Positions 16,555 through 24,692 of a DNA stretch of 25,518 nt are shown piece by piece. The DNA is from DATKSG01 sp035531775 (GTDB lineage Bacteria > Actinomycetota > Acidimicrobiia > Acidimicrobiales > UBA8190). The position numbers were made by a program, and so were the translations under genes. A model generated the notes under the pieces. The model saw only the letters and a list, made by a program, of their open reading frames with translations, did not search any database and had not been told where the DNA came from. Within the stretch, counting starts at the first letter, position 1. Each line of letters starts with the position of its first letter. The stretch covers positions 1 through 25,518 of the forward strand of contig DATKSG010000092.1 of assembly GCA_035531775.1 (NCBI GenBank), given 5' to 3'.

Positions 16555-17730
16555 TCAGGCCGTCTCTATGACCATGGCTCCACCCATGCCGCCGCCGGCA
16601 CACATCGAAACACATCCCACCGAGCCGCCTCGGCGGCGGAGCTCGTTCAACATGGTGATGACCATGCGCGTGCCGGTGGCGGCCACCGGGTGCCCCAACC
16701 CGCAGCCGCTGCCGTTGACGTTGGTGACGCCGTGGTCGATGCCCAGCGCCCGCGTGCAGGCCACGGCCATGGAGCAGAAGGCTTCGTTGATCTCGAACAG
16801 ATCCACATCGCCGATCTTCATCCCGGCCCGGTCGAGCGCTTTGGGGATGGCGATGGTGGGGGCCAGGCCGGTGCGCTCGGGAGAGACCGCCACCGATGCC
16901 CACGACCGGACGCGACCCAGGATGGGAAGGCCCTCGGAGGCGGCCACGTCCTCGGACACAACCAGCACCGCAGCCGCTCCGTCGTTGATGCCCGAGGCGT
17001 TGCCGGCGGTGACGGTGGCATCGGGCAATTCAGGGTGCAGCACCGGTAGCGAAGCCAGCTTCTCGATCGTGCTGTCGGCGCGAGGCTGTTCGTCGGCGTC
17101 GAAGCTGCGCCAGCCGCCCTGGCCGTCGGGCACCGGCACGGCCACGATCTCGGCGGCGAAGGCGCCACTGTGGCGCGCGGCGGCGGCCCGCAGGTGGGAG
17201 TGCAGGGCCCACTCGTCGGACTCGCCCCGGGTGATGCCGGCCAGGCGAGCAGTGTTCTCTCCCACCGTTATGGACATGTCGCGGTTGGGGGCAATGGCGG
17301 TGGGCGGATGGGTAGGCGAGAACCAGGGTTGGGGGTCGGCGGCCGAGGCCGGCTCGGACTTGAACACCTTGGGCGTCGAGCTCAAGCTCTCGGTCCCTCC
17401 GGCCACCACCATGCGGTCCATGCCCGCCTTGATGCTTCCCGCTGCAATGGCGATGGCGCTCAGCCCCGCCGCGCAGTGGCGATTGTCGGCCAGTCCGGGG
17501 ACGGTGTCCAGCCCCAGGCGGACAGCCACGTTGCGGGCGATGACGCCGCCACCTTGGAGCGACTCGGCCAGGACGATGTCGTCGAGTGATTTTCCGTCGA
17601 TGCCGGCGCGGGCGATGACCTCGCGCAGCACCACTTCGGCCAGGGTGAACGCGTCCACGTCCACCAGCGAGCCCTTGTAGGAGCGGCCGATAGCGGTACG
17701 AGCCCCGGCCACGATCACGGCTTCAGTCAC
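16555..17730 (-). CDS. Thiolase (acetyl-CoA C-acyltransferase family)
   Basis: 391 residues, typical of thiolase II. Active-site residues: acyl-accepting Cys ~86 in NRHCAAGLSAIA (most relatives have CASG or CSSG), NEAF (~ residue 315), His ~347 in GLGHPVAATG, and Cys ~377 in SMCAGGGMG. VNGSGCGLGHP and GNASGINDGAAA are also intact. It cleaves 3-ketoacyl-CoA to acetyl-CoA plus a shortened acyl-CoA, or runs the reverse condensation. GTG 17730 has GGGAGG upstream. It is first in an operon with the dehydrogenase and supplies the final thiolytic step for the acyl-CoA cluster. Confidence 0.93.
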   Translation of the reverse strand: MTEAVIVAGARTAIGRSYKGSLVDVDAFTLAEVVLREVIARAGIDGKSLDDIVLAESLQGGGVIARNVAVRLGLDTVPGLADNRHCAAGLSAIAIAAGSIKAGMDRMVVAGGTESLSSTPKVFKSEPASAADPQPWFSPTHPPTAIAPNRDMSITVGENTARLAGITRGESDEWALHSHLRAAAARHSGAFAAEIVAVPVPDGQGGWRSFDADEQPRADSTIEKLASLPVLHPELPDATVTAGNASGINDGAAAVLVVSEDVAASEGLPILGRVRSWASVAVSPERTGLAPTIAIPKALDRAGMKIGDVDLFEINEAFCSMAVACTRALGIDHGVTNVNGSGCGLGHPVAATGTRMVITMLNELRRRGGSVGCVSMCAGGGMGGAMVIETA

Positions 17731-17849
17731 GATGTGCCTCCCTGGCCACGATGTCGACAGAGATCATCGCAGTGCCTGAGGCCATTTGGCGAGCGCGGGG
17801 TCCGCCTGGGACAACTGGGACCGGCGGGCAGCAGTTGCCGTTCCTGCTG

Positions 17850-19151
17850 TTACTGAGATATGGCGAGGTGACTGGCTAGAACTTCGGTGAGGCTGCCTGC
17901 AGCCGTGGCCAGTACGAGGGCTACGTGGAGCGGGAAAGCGTCGGGTTCGACGGAATCGAGTTGCAACAGCCCGACGGGCTCTCCCCCTTGGTACAAAGGC
18001 ACTGCCAGATAGCTTCGTGTATGCCGGGATGTTGATTCGGAACGTCGTTGCGCTGGGACAGCGGCAGCAGGCAAGGTGATGTCTGCTAGGTAGCGCATCT
18101 TGCCACTCGCGATCACCTCGCCTGCAACGCCTTGGCCCACCGGGATGCGGGCGGACCGGGCCGTGACGGTAGGGGGTGGGTAAGCGGCAGCCAGGCGAAT
18201 TCCGTCAGGGCCAAGGAGTTGGACGCTGGCGCCGGTGAAAGCGACAAGTTTACGTAGCGTGCGCAACATGAGGGTAAACGCACTGTCGAGGTCGGTGGCG
18301 GACTGCAGTTCAGCATTCAGGTCAATTAGCAGCTGAGGATCAAGATCTGAGCCGCGGCGCAGATGTCCCTGCGCCCGCACGTGCGTCGTGGCTCGATGTG
18401 TAGGCATGACCGAGGACGGGTAACCGAAGAGGAAGCCCTGACCTTCGGTTACGCCATAGTGCACCAACGCATCGCATTGATCTGCGGTTTCGACACCTTC
18501 GGCCACAACGGTCATGTCCAGTCCTCTGGCCATCCCGATAATGGCCCGGATGACGTGTTCGGCACGTGGGTCGTGCCCAAGGGCGGCGACAAACGAGCGG
18601 TCGATCTTGACAACGTCACATGGCAGCGTGGTCAGATAAGTCAGCGTGGAATGTCCGGTGCCGAAGTCGTCGAGGGCGACCCACACTCCATCCGCCCGCA
18701 GCCGCGCCAATGTTTCCGAGGCGGCACCGGGATCCGTGAGCAGGGCCGTTTCTGTGACTTCCACGCACAACCGGTCACCAGGCAATCCCGTGTTGGCCAG
18801 CTCGTCTAGGACGGTGTCGGCAAACGAGGGATCGCTCAGTTCGGCTCCCGATACGTTGACGGCCACTCTCCCCAACGCGAATGAACTGTCGACAGCGATT
18901 TGGAACACTTGGCGGCGGACAAATGCGTCCAACGCCCCGATCAGCCCTGATCGCTCCGCAAGGGGAACGAACTTCCCCGGGGTGATCGGCCCGAATTCAC
19001 TGTGGTGCCAACGGACTAGTGCCTCCGCGCCGGTCAGGCTGGCGTCGACGAGCAGCACGGTCGGCATGTAGACGACCGACAGCCCACCGTCGCCGTTGTG
19101 CAATGCTCGGTCCAGATCCCTAATCAACCTTGGATCTTGGTCGGTCAGCAC
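17850..19151 (-). CDS. EAL-domain cyclic-di-GMP phosphodiesterase with C-terminal GAF domain
   Basis: 433 residues, soluble. EAL domain ~10-250: GAEALVRW (Glu ~43), AVNVSG (Asn ~99), EVTETALL, ALDDFGTGHSTLTYL (Asp-Asp 161-162), VKIDRSFV (Lys ~182), VVAEGVET and GQGFLFGYP. All metal and catalytic residues are present, so it should be an active phosphodiesterase giving pGpG; the usual YQP is YMP. GAF domain ~265-430: DSAFTLMLRTLRKLVAFTGASVQLL...GQGVAGEVIASGKMRYL...SYLAVPLYQGGEPVGLLQLDS. EAL before GAF is less common than the reverse. GTG 19151 is the start. TAAACT at 19189-19184 is a possible -10. It is divergent from the histidine kinase. Confidence 0.9.
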   Translation of the reverse strand: MLTDQDPRLIRDLDRALHNGDGGLSVVYMPTVLLVDASLTGAEALVRWHHSEFGPITPGKFVPLAERSGLIGALDAFVRRQVFQIAVDSSFALGRVAVNVSGAELSDPSFADTVLDELANTGLPGDRLCVEVTETALLTDPGAASETLARLRADGVWVALDDFGTGHSTLTYLTTLPCDVVKIDRSFVAALGHDPRAEHVIRAIIGMARGLDMTVVAEGVETADQCDALVHYGVTEGQGFLFGYPSSVMPTHRATTHVRAQGHLRRGSDLDPQLLIDLNAELQSATDLDSAFTLMLRTLRKLVAFTGASVQLLGPDGIRLAAAYPPPTVTARSARIPVGQGVAGEVIASGKMRYLADITLPAAAVPAQRRSESTSRHTRSYLAVPLYQGGEPVGLLQLDSVEPDAFPLHVALVLATAAGSLTEVLASHLAISQ

Positions 19152-19424
19152 TGGCCCCCCAGCCCTCAGCGTCGCGGGCCCCTAGTTTAGGCACCTTGGT
19201 CGGATCCCGGGCAGGCGGCTGATCACATGTGTGACGATCTTGGAGCGTTGGTAGCGAGAAGCCTCCTCTGGCGACCCGCTCAATCCCCGGCCGGGATGCG
19301 GGTGGTCGAGCTAGTTGGTTGTGGCCGCTGAGCGTGGGATTACCGGATATCCTTCCGGTGGAGGGGCATTTTTCCTGCTTCGGCGGCGTCGGCTTTGGGG
19401 GGTTGCGAACAGGGGGGGTTGCAG
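19152..19424. promoter_or_regulatory. Intergenic region of the signalling block
   Basis: 273 nt between the divergent EAL-GAF and kinase genes. It contains TAAACT (minus strand, 19189-19184) as a plausible -10 for the EAL gene. A 6-bp inverted repeat, ACCGGA / TCCGGT (19342-19347 and 19354-19359, 6-nt spacer), lies 65 nt before the kinase start. No other gene is seen. Confidence 0.3.
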
Positions 19425-21011
19425 ATGGCCAGGCGGCTGATCTCGTTGTTCACGGTGTTGGCGGTGCTGGTGGTTGTCGCCGCGTCGGTCGGAGCTTGGT
19501 GGGTCATCCGCCAAGGCGTTGACCGTCAGAACAGGGCACTGCTCCACGACGACGTGAGCCAACTCGCTTCGTCTCTCCAGAGCGAGTTGCAGCTCCTTCG
19601 CAACAATCTGGACGGCGTCGTCTTCTACGCGCTGGGCGCGCCTGCCGGCGCCGAGGCGCAAGTGTTTGCCGAGCAGGCAAAACCCGTTTTGACAAGCCCC
19701 GCGACCTCGGTCGCGCTCGTCAGCATCTCGCCACCAAAGGTCCTGTTTGCGGAAGGGCCGGACCTGCGGGCCGGGGAGTACCTGCCCTCAAGTGTGGTGA
19801 CTCAAGCCCCTATCGGGCTACCCAGTCCGACCACCCCGACGCTGGGCGCGACGGTGTTTCACTCAGGGTCAAAGACACTTCTCGCGATCACGTCGACTCT
19901 TGTGATCGATCCCAATTACGCTGCCATCGAGACCGTAAAGCTGAACCAGACAACGGTCACGCCGAATCGGACCGGGCCGTACTCGCGCCTGTTTGTAAAC
20001 CTCTACAACGCGACGAAGCCCGTGAAGGGGCAACTTATTGCCACTACATACGGCCTGAGCCCCCTTCCGCAGCCCGTCGCAAGCGAGATAGTTCGATATG
20101 AGGGGGTGGCTTGGCTCGTCGAAGCCTCCCCGCGTGCGCCGCTCGTCGGAGACTCTGCCGCCGCGGCGTCCTGGATCGTGCTCGGCATCGGGCTGATACT
20201 GGCGATGGTCCTGGGCGCCAGCACCGAGATGCTGGTGCGCCGCCAACGTCATACCGCTTCTGTGGTCGCCCAGCGCGAGGCCGAACTGCTCGAAGCGCAA
20301 GATGCCCTCGTGCTCCAAGAGCGCCTGTCGGCCGTCGGGGAAATGACCACTGTCATCGGCCATGAGCTTCGCAACCCCCTTGGTGCGGTCATCAACTCGC
20401 TGTATCTGATCCGCAATAGACTCGCCGGAACCCTCGACCCAGAAGTGGAGGGGTTCTTCGACCGGGTCGAACGTGAGACAACGCGGGCGGCCAAGCTCTC
20501 GGAGGACCTGACTGCCTTTATGCGAGACCGTGTGCCCGAGATCGAGGAACTCGATCTCCGCGAGATGGCCTCTGAGGTTCTTCAATCGACGCCACAACCG
20601 TCCGGGGTCGCGGTGAATCTTCCTACGCCGGGAGTCGTCGTCGATGCCGACAAGGCGCAGCTCGTCCAGATGCTCGCCAATCTCGTAACCAACGCCTATC
20701 ACGCCATGCCGGATGGCGGAACGCTTCAGATCTCCGGCTCGATGCTCGATGGATCGACCAAGATCGCCGTCCAAGACAGCGGTAAGGGGATCGATCCTGC
20801 CCACACGCATCGGTTATTCGAACCGTTCTTCACCACAAAGCCCACGGGGACGGGGCTGGGACTGGCCATCGTCAAGCGACTGGTCGAAGGACACGGTGGT
20901 GATATTTCGCTGGCGAACCGGCCCGAGGGTGGAACCCAGATCACGATCAGCTTGCCCCGGGTGCCGCATGGAGGACGACCTCTCCTTTCGACGAGCGCCC
21001 ACCGAGAGTGA
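19425..21011 (+). CDS. Membrane sensor histidine kinase
   Basis: 528 residues from ATG 19425, preceded by a G-run that can serve as a ribosome-binding site. TM1 is ~4-28 and TM2 ~248-270, bracketing a ~220-residue extracellular sensor region with no family I recognise. A cytoplasmic helix follows, then HisKA with H-box GHELRNPLGAV (phospho-His ~313). The HATPase_c boxes are N (NLVTNAYHAMPDGG), G1 (DSGKGIDP), F (RLFEPFFTTKPTG) and G2 (GTGLGLAIVKRLVEGHGG), all intact. HELRNPL with FFTTK is typical of NtrB/PhoR-like kinases. Its stop overlaps the start of the receiver gene (GTGA), so the two form a cognate pair. Confidence 0.92.
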   Translation: MARRLISLFTVLAVLVVVAASVGAWWVIRQGVDRQNRALLHDDVSQLASSLQSELQLLRNNLDGVVFYALGAPAGAEAQVFAEQAKPVLTSPATSVALVSISPPKVLFAEGPDLRAGEYLPSSVVTQAPIGLPSPTTPTLGATVFHSGSKTLLAITSTLVIDPNYAAIETVKLNQTTVTPNRTGPYSRLFVNLYNATKPVKGQLIATTYGLSPLPQPVASEIVRYEGVAWLVEASPRAPLVGDSAAAASWIVLGIGLILAMVLGASTEMLVRRQRHTASVVAQREAELLEAQDALVLQERLSAVGEMTTVIGHELRNPLGAVINSLYLIRNRLAGTLDPEVEGFFDRVERETTRAAKLSEDLTAFMRDRVPEIEELDLREMASEVLQSTPQPSGVAVNLPTPGVVVDADKAQLVQMLANLVTNAYHAMPDGGTLQISGSMLDGSTKIAVQDSGKGIDPAHTHRLFEPFFTTKPTGTGLGLAIVKRLVEGHGGDISLANRPEGGTQITISLPRVPHGGRPLLSTSAHRE

Positions 21012-21400
21012 CCCCCGGCGATCGCGTCCTCGTACTGGTGGCCGAAGACAACGAAGGCCTCCGTGCCACCACTTCCCTCATTCTCCGCGAGGACGGATAC
21101 GAGGTCGTAGAAGCTGAAGACGGAGACGATGCTCTCGCAAGGCTGTCGGCTGATTCGTTCGACGTGGCACTGCTCGACGTTCGCATGCCAAAGACAGACG
21201 GCACGACCGTCGTGGAGAACATGGCCCCAGACCCCCCGCCCCCGGTGGTCGTCATAGTCACCGCCTTTGACATCGACAATGACATTCGCGCCAAGCTCGG
21301 GCCCAAGGTCTACAAATATCTGCGCAAACCCGTTGCTCCCACTCACCTGATCGAGGTCGTGGGCGAAGCTGCCAGACTGGCCAAGGCCGCCGATCAGTAG
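21008..21400 (+). CDS. Stand-alone response-regulator receiver domain (CheY-like)
   Basis: 130 residues, a single REC domain: acidic pocket AEDN (Glu13-Asp14), phosphoacceptor Asp57 in LLDVRMPKTDG, switch Thr85 in VTAFD and Lys107 in YLRKPV. All phosphotransfer residues are present and there is no output domain. It must therefore act by protein contact or pass phosphate on. The GTG start overlaps the kinase TGA by 4 bp. The divergent EAL-GAF gene next door is an obvious candidate for a downstream link, but nothing in the sequence proves it. Confidence 0.92.
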   Translation: MTPGDRVLVLVAEDNEGLRATTSLILREDGYEVVEAEDGDDALARLSADSFDVALLDVRMPKTDGTTVVENMAPDPPPPVVVIVTAFDIDNDIRAKLGPKVYKYLRKPVAPTHLIEVVGEAARLAKAADQ

Positions 21401-21595
21401 TCCCCGACTCGATCCCTTCAACGGGTCGCGTGACGAGGGGCGTTCGGCAGTCGCAATTCATGGGGCGCCTTGTCGGTGACGATGGCGACGAATGCTTCTT
21501 CGAGATTGGCGGGGACGGCGTCAATCTCCGCCAAGATGCCCTGACGGATCAGTAGCTCGCCTACTTCCACCGTGTCTAGGAGAGAGGTGGTGGGA

Positions 21596-21831
21596 GTGAA
21601 GCGATTCAAGGTGGTTGTCCGCCGAGACCCGGAGGACCGCTCTGCATGGCTTGTGCACGTGGTTGGACAGCCCGCAACGCACACCTTCGGGCGGTCACTG
21701 GCCGAGGCCGAGCGGCACGGCGGGACCAAGCGGTCAAGGAGCTGACTGACGCCGGGATCAGTTATCGGGACGTCTCGGAGCTTCTTGGACTTTCGCACCA
21801 ACGAGTCGCACAGATCGCCAAGGCGTCCTGA
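21596..21831 (+). pseudogene. HicB-like antitoxin, frameshifted
   Basis: Two overlapping frames together give one recognisable protein. From GTG 21596, MKRFKVVVRRDPEDRSAW...THTFGRSLAEAERH matches the beta-strand start and H-T-[FW]-GRSLAEA-x-RH block of HicB-family antitoxins, but stops at 21745. The other frame (stop at 21831) continues with AVKELTDAGISYRDVSELLGLSHQRVAQIAKAS, the C-terminal helix-turn-helix of the same family. Fusing them needs a one-base shift near 21710-21740, and the middle (EAL-helix) section looks shortened, so a deletion probably caused it. No HicA toxin is adjacent. A sequencing error could explain the shift but not the missing middle. Confidence 0.6.
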
Positions 21832-21992
21832 ACCCGCTCGGTATCGATATTCGAGAGGGGGGCATAATCACCTTCTGGTCAAGTTCTCGTCTGCCCTCGC
21901 GGGGTAAACGCCGGATGGACGATCAAAGCCGGGGATTTTGCTCAGCCAGACCAAGCCTCAAGATCGGCCTCTGACCAGGGCCAACGGAGTGT

Positions 21993-22037
21993 TGGGGCTA
22001 GCAAGAATCGAACTTGCGACCTCAGCATTATCAGTGC
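21993..22037 (-). other. 3' fragment of tRNA-Ile(GAU): attachment-site scar of an integrated element
   Basis: Read on the minus strand, this gives anticodon loop CTGATAA (anticodon GAU), stem half TGCTG, variable AGGTC, T-stem GCAAG, loop TTCGATT, CTTGC, acceptor half TAGCCCC and discriminator A. Every 3' part of a tRNA-Ile is in order. The 5' half (D-arm, acceptor 5' strand) is missing: upstream sequence shows no GCTCAG-type D-arm, and the anticodon stem already has a T-T mismatch. Such a fragment is what tyrosine integrases leave at one end after inserting into a tRNA gene. Its orientation puts the element to the right, where the integrase remnant lies. Confidence 0.7.
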
Positions 22038-22109
22038 AGTTGGCTCGCAGCGTTCGCGTACCCATCGACCTGCGATTACGTGTCGTCGCCGACCACCGAA
22101 ATGGCATGC

Positions 22110-22131
22110 CGTGCCACTTACGTGCCATTTA
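22110..22131. repeat. Tandem 11-bp direct repeat near the attachment site
   Basis: CGTGCCACTTA is followed at once by CGTGCCATTTA (one mismatch), about 75 bp inside the tRNA fragment. Short direct repeats at such distances often are arm-type binding sites of tyrosine integrases or sites of their excisionase. This role is inferred. Confidence 0.35.
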
Positions 22132-22442
22132 CGTCGAAGGACGGTCCCGAACAGGCGGCCTTGCGGTCCGAGAACAGACTCCGAAGTTTCAGAGGCCCTG
22201 AGCGATACCGAGCGGCGCGCGGGGCCCCGCACGGCGAGCAAGAACCAAGCAATGCCGCTTGGTCAGCAGAGGCGGGCAAGATTTGAAGCGCAGTAACGTT
22301 TCCGAGCGCTTTGGCGTCTGGCCGAGGCCCCGAAACGCCGCATGTACCCCGGTCGGCCCGGCGCCCTCATTGAGTAACGGTCCCGGCAGCCAGCGTCCAC
22401 AAGCGGAGTCTCTGGCTCAAATAGCAATCACGATGCGAAACA
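22132..22442. other. Non-coding stretch, nothing recognised
   Basis: Between the direct repeats and the terminator of the secreted-protein gene I find no convincing gene. Open frames here have no ribosome-binding site and show no family resemblance. Confidence 0.4.
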
Positions 22443-22471
22443 ACCCCAGGGGCCCAAATGGCCCCCGGGGT
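22443..22471 (-). terminator. Rho-independent-type terminator of the secreted-protein gene
   Basis: CCCCAGGGGCC (22444-22454) pairs with GGCCCCCGGGG (22460-22470) with a single A-C mismatch and a 5-nt loop. On the minus strand the stem is followed by TTGTTTCG. It lies 20 nt past the stop of the 22492-23274 gene. Confidence 0.65.
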
Positions 22472-22491
22472 GCTTCGTCGAGAATGCCGGG

Positions 22492-23274
22492 CTACGAATT
22501 GAAGGTGAATGTGGCGTCGAGAAGGGTCATGCTCCCAGACGCGTGCTGGCTCGAACCGTTGTTGGATTCTGAATACGTGTACAGATCGCCGGCGACGTAC
22601 ACCGAGCCTGCTGAAACGGTCGAGTGGTCAGGGCAGTAAATGCTCGTCTTGAACACATACGTGCCTGGCGGATAACCAGAGCCAAAAGACAGCGAATTCG
22701 TCGACGCCGACGCTGTCCCGTCGCTACACCTCGGACCGTAGCCGCCGAGGTTGGCATAAGCGTAAGAGTCGTCGCTATGCAGGTAAATGCTCCCGATAGA
22801 GTACGGGACAGGTGACGGCTGGAATCCGGTCGACGACAGCGTCCCTGTCGTGAAGTCGGAAACGATGTCAATGGAAGAGGTCGCCGTCGGCGAATTCGCG
22901 GAGCCCTCGGTGAACGCCCCGGCGTAAGCGCCCTCGCCGATCACCTGATTGCCGTTCGTAGCTGATGAACTCGCTGCCAACTGTCCCGTCGACCCAGTCG
23001 GCGCACTCCAGCTCTCGGCTGCGGACTCCCCAGGCAGCGACGCCGCTGCGGAGACGCAGTACAAAGGCGGCAACGCAATAGGGAGGGGCAGTGGAAGGTA
23101 GAAGTAGAAATTGTCGAGCGCGGGTACAAGGTTCGCTCCAGCGCAGCCGTAGCCACCGCCATAGAACGCCGAGACCGTAGCCGTCGACGCCGAGGCCGGA
23201 GCCATGGTTGCTGGCACAGCAACCATCGTGCTCATTCCAGCCAGGACTGAAAGAAACGCAATTCGGCGTAGCAT
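22492..23274 (-). CDS. Secreted protein of unknown function in the integrated element
   Basis: 260 residues from ATG 23274, which has AAAGGA at good spacing. MLRRIAFLSVLAGMSTMVAVPATMAPASAS is a clear signal peptide with an A-x-A cleavage site. The mature protein is Ser/Thr/Gly/Tyr-rich and contains four cysteines, e.g. in GGGYGCAG, LYCVSA, RCSDG and IYCPDHS. The C-terminal half looks beta-rich (alternating SVYVAGDLYTYSES, ASGSMTLLDATFTFNS). I do not recognise a family. It has lower GC than the catabolic genes and lies between the att scar and the integrase, so it is probably cargo of the element. Confidence 0.7.
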   Translation of the reverse strand: MLRRIAFLSVLAGMSTMVAVPATMAPASASTATVSAFYGGGYGCAGANLVPALDNFYFYLPLPLPIALPPLYCVSAAASLPGESAAESWSAPTGSTGQLAASSSATNGNQVIGEGAYAGAFTEGSANSPTATSSIDIVSDFTTGTLSSTGFQPSPVPYSIGSIYLHSDDSYAYANLGGYGPRCSDGTASASTNSLSFGSGYPPGTYVFKTSIYCPDHSTVSAGSVYVAGDLYTYSESNNGSSQHASGSMTLLDATFTFNS

Positions 23275-23670
23275 GCACGATCCTTTCACACGGACTGAAT
23301 TCGTCAGCCGCCGTCGCTACTGCGAGCACCGTGCGATGGCGCGAGTCCGTACCTGCGCCACCCAAGCAACGAACCCGTGGTCTCCGCCATCGAATCAGCC
23401 GCCTGCCGCTGAGCAATTCTTCTCGCTTAAAGCTGGAAAGTCAAACGATGACAGTACGGCGGATCGACCAATCACCGGCGAAAGCTAGGACCGCGACAAA
23501 TCAGAGTTCGCTCTGAGTGGGGTGAAGACCGCGATTAGTGCCAGCACCCTGGCCCCAGCGAACTGCGGTCGCCGCGCGTATCCGCGTATCGCTCCCTGGA
23601 ATAAGCATCGATCCTGCTCGCACCAAACTGGCGGCGACCCGTCCGATAACGACACGTCAGGATGCGGCTC
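23275..23670. other. Non-coding stretch, nothing recognised
   Basis: About 400 nt between the secreted-protein gene and the integrase remnant. It should contain the promoter of the former. I see no convincing gene, RNA or repeat. Confidence 0.4.
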
Positions 23671-24650
23671 TCAAGCCGGGTTGGCCTCGACACTCGGAGC
23701 ACGACTCCCGCCCGCGAACGCCTCCGAGAAGTGCCCTTGCAACGCCTTTGCCGCAGCCCTGTCAGCCTCCGTGGAATGGTGAGCGTATCGCTCCAACGTC
23801 ATGTGCGCCGTGGAGTGTCCGGCCCGTCCTGGGTGACATTTAACGGCACTCCAGCATCCGCCATCGCCGTCACCGCGACGTGCCGGAGGCTGTGGAACGT
23901 GAGCCCCGCCGGCACGGACGGCTGCCGACCCGCCTTGGCATCCTCGGCCCTGATTCGCTCGACGGCCGGGCGCAGGATGCGCTCAACGAACCTGCGCCTG
24001 AGAACGCCACCACGGGGACCGAGGAACACGAGCTTGTCGGAGTCGGCCTGAAGGCTCCCCTGGTACTCGGCCAGGTGTCGTGCCAGCTCGTCAATCAGAA
24101 AGCCCGGTGCTGCCAGCGTGCGGAGGCTCTTATCGGTCTTGGCGTCCGATTCGACGCTCAGGTGCCCAGCAAGCTCCTTCACGGTTCCGGCAACCGTGAC
24201 CGACTGGCGCATGAAGTCGACATCGCACACCCGTAGCCCAATGGCCTCGCCCCACCTGAGGCCGAGTACGGCTCCGGTAAGGATCAGCGCTCGGTAGATT
24301 CCTGGCACCTCATCGGCGAGCCGGGCGAGCCCTTCGGGCGTCAGTGTCGGTTGTTCCGGTGCTCGCACGGCAGGCAGAGCGATCTTCCGAGCTGGCGAGC
24401 GCCCGATGCGGTCGGCGTCCACGGCTGCGTTGAGTACGGCTCGCAAGGCTGCGAAGTCACGTCGCACGGTCGCCGGCGCCACCTCCTGCGCTCTGGCACT
24501 TGCCGCCGCTTGGACGTGCTTGGGCGTGATCGCTGCCAACGGCAACGGCCCGAGGCTCGGGAGGAGCACGGCTAGCCCTTGCTTATCGCGGGCTACGGTT
24601 GCCGCCCGTTTTCCCGGTAGGGCAAGCCACTCTGCACGATCCGGTGACAT
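23671..24650 (-). pseudogene. Tyrosine-type site-specific integrase, disrupted twice
   Basis: From ATG 24650 the frame encodes the core-binding domain (TPKHVQAAASARAQEVAPATVRRDFAALRAVLNAAV) and the catalytic domain: GAVLGLRWGEAIGLRVCDVDF (first Arg), then TFHSLRHVAVTAMADAG (H-x-x-R). Shortly after, the frame runs into a stop at ~23813. One base off, translation continues RAGHSTAHMTLERYAHHSTEADRAAAK to a TGA at 23671, supplying the catalytic GH and the Tyr (codon 23787-23785). A one-base loss near 23823-23831 therefore removes the nucleophile. At the other end, the arm-type N-terminal domain is replaced by an IS that begins at ~24652. Both lesions predict an inactive enzyme, so the element is stranded. 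Confidence 0.85.
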
Positions 24651-24692
24651 CTGATCTGTGGTGCCGAGAGGCACTGCTGAAAGGATGTCCAC

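Noticed and set aside
16568..17680. Plus-strand open frame opposite the thiolase
   Set aside because: The minus frame carries every thiolase active-site motif. The plus frame is Ala/Pro/Ser shadow.
19869..20810. Minus-strand open frame opposite the histidine kinase
   Set aside because: The plus strand has all kinase boxes. The antisense frame shows no domain.
21421..21573. Minus-strand tail resembling an ABC-transporter ATPase C-terminus (NLEEAFVAIVTD)
   Set aside because: The likeness is a short, common pattern; upstream codons are antisense to the HicB remnant and no Walker or signature motif exists.
21990..22080. Complete tRNA gene
   Set aside because: Only the 3' half fits. No D-arm or 5' acceptor strand is found upstream and the anticodon stem has a mismatch.
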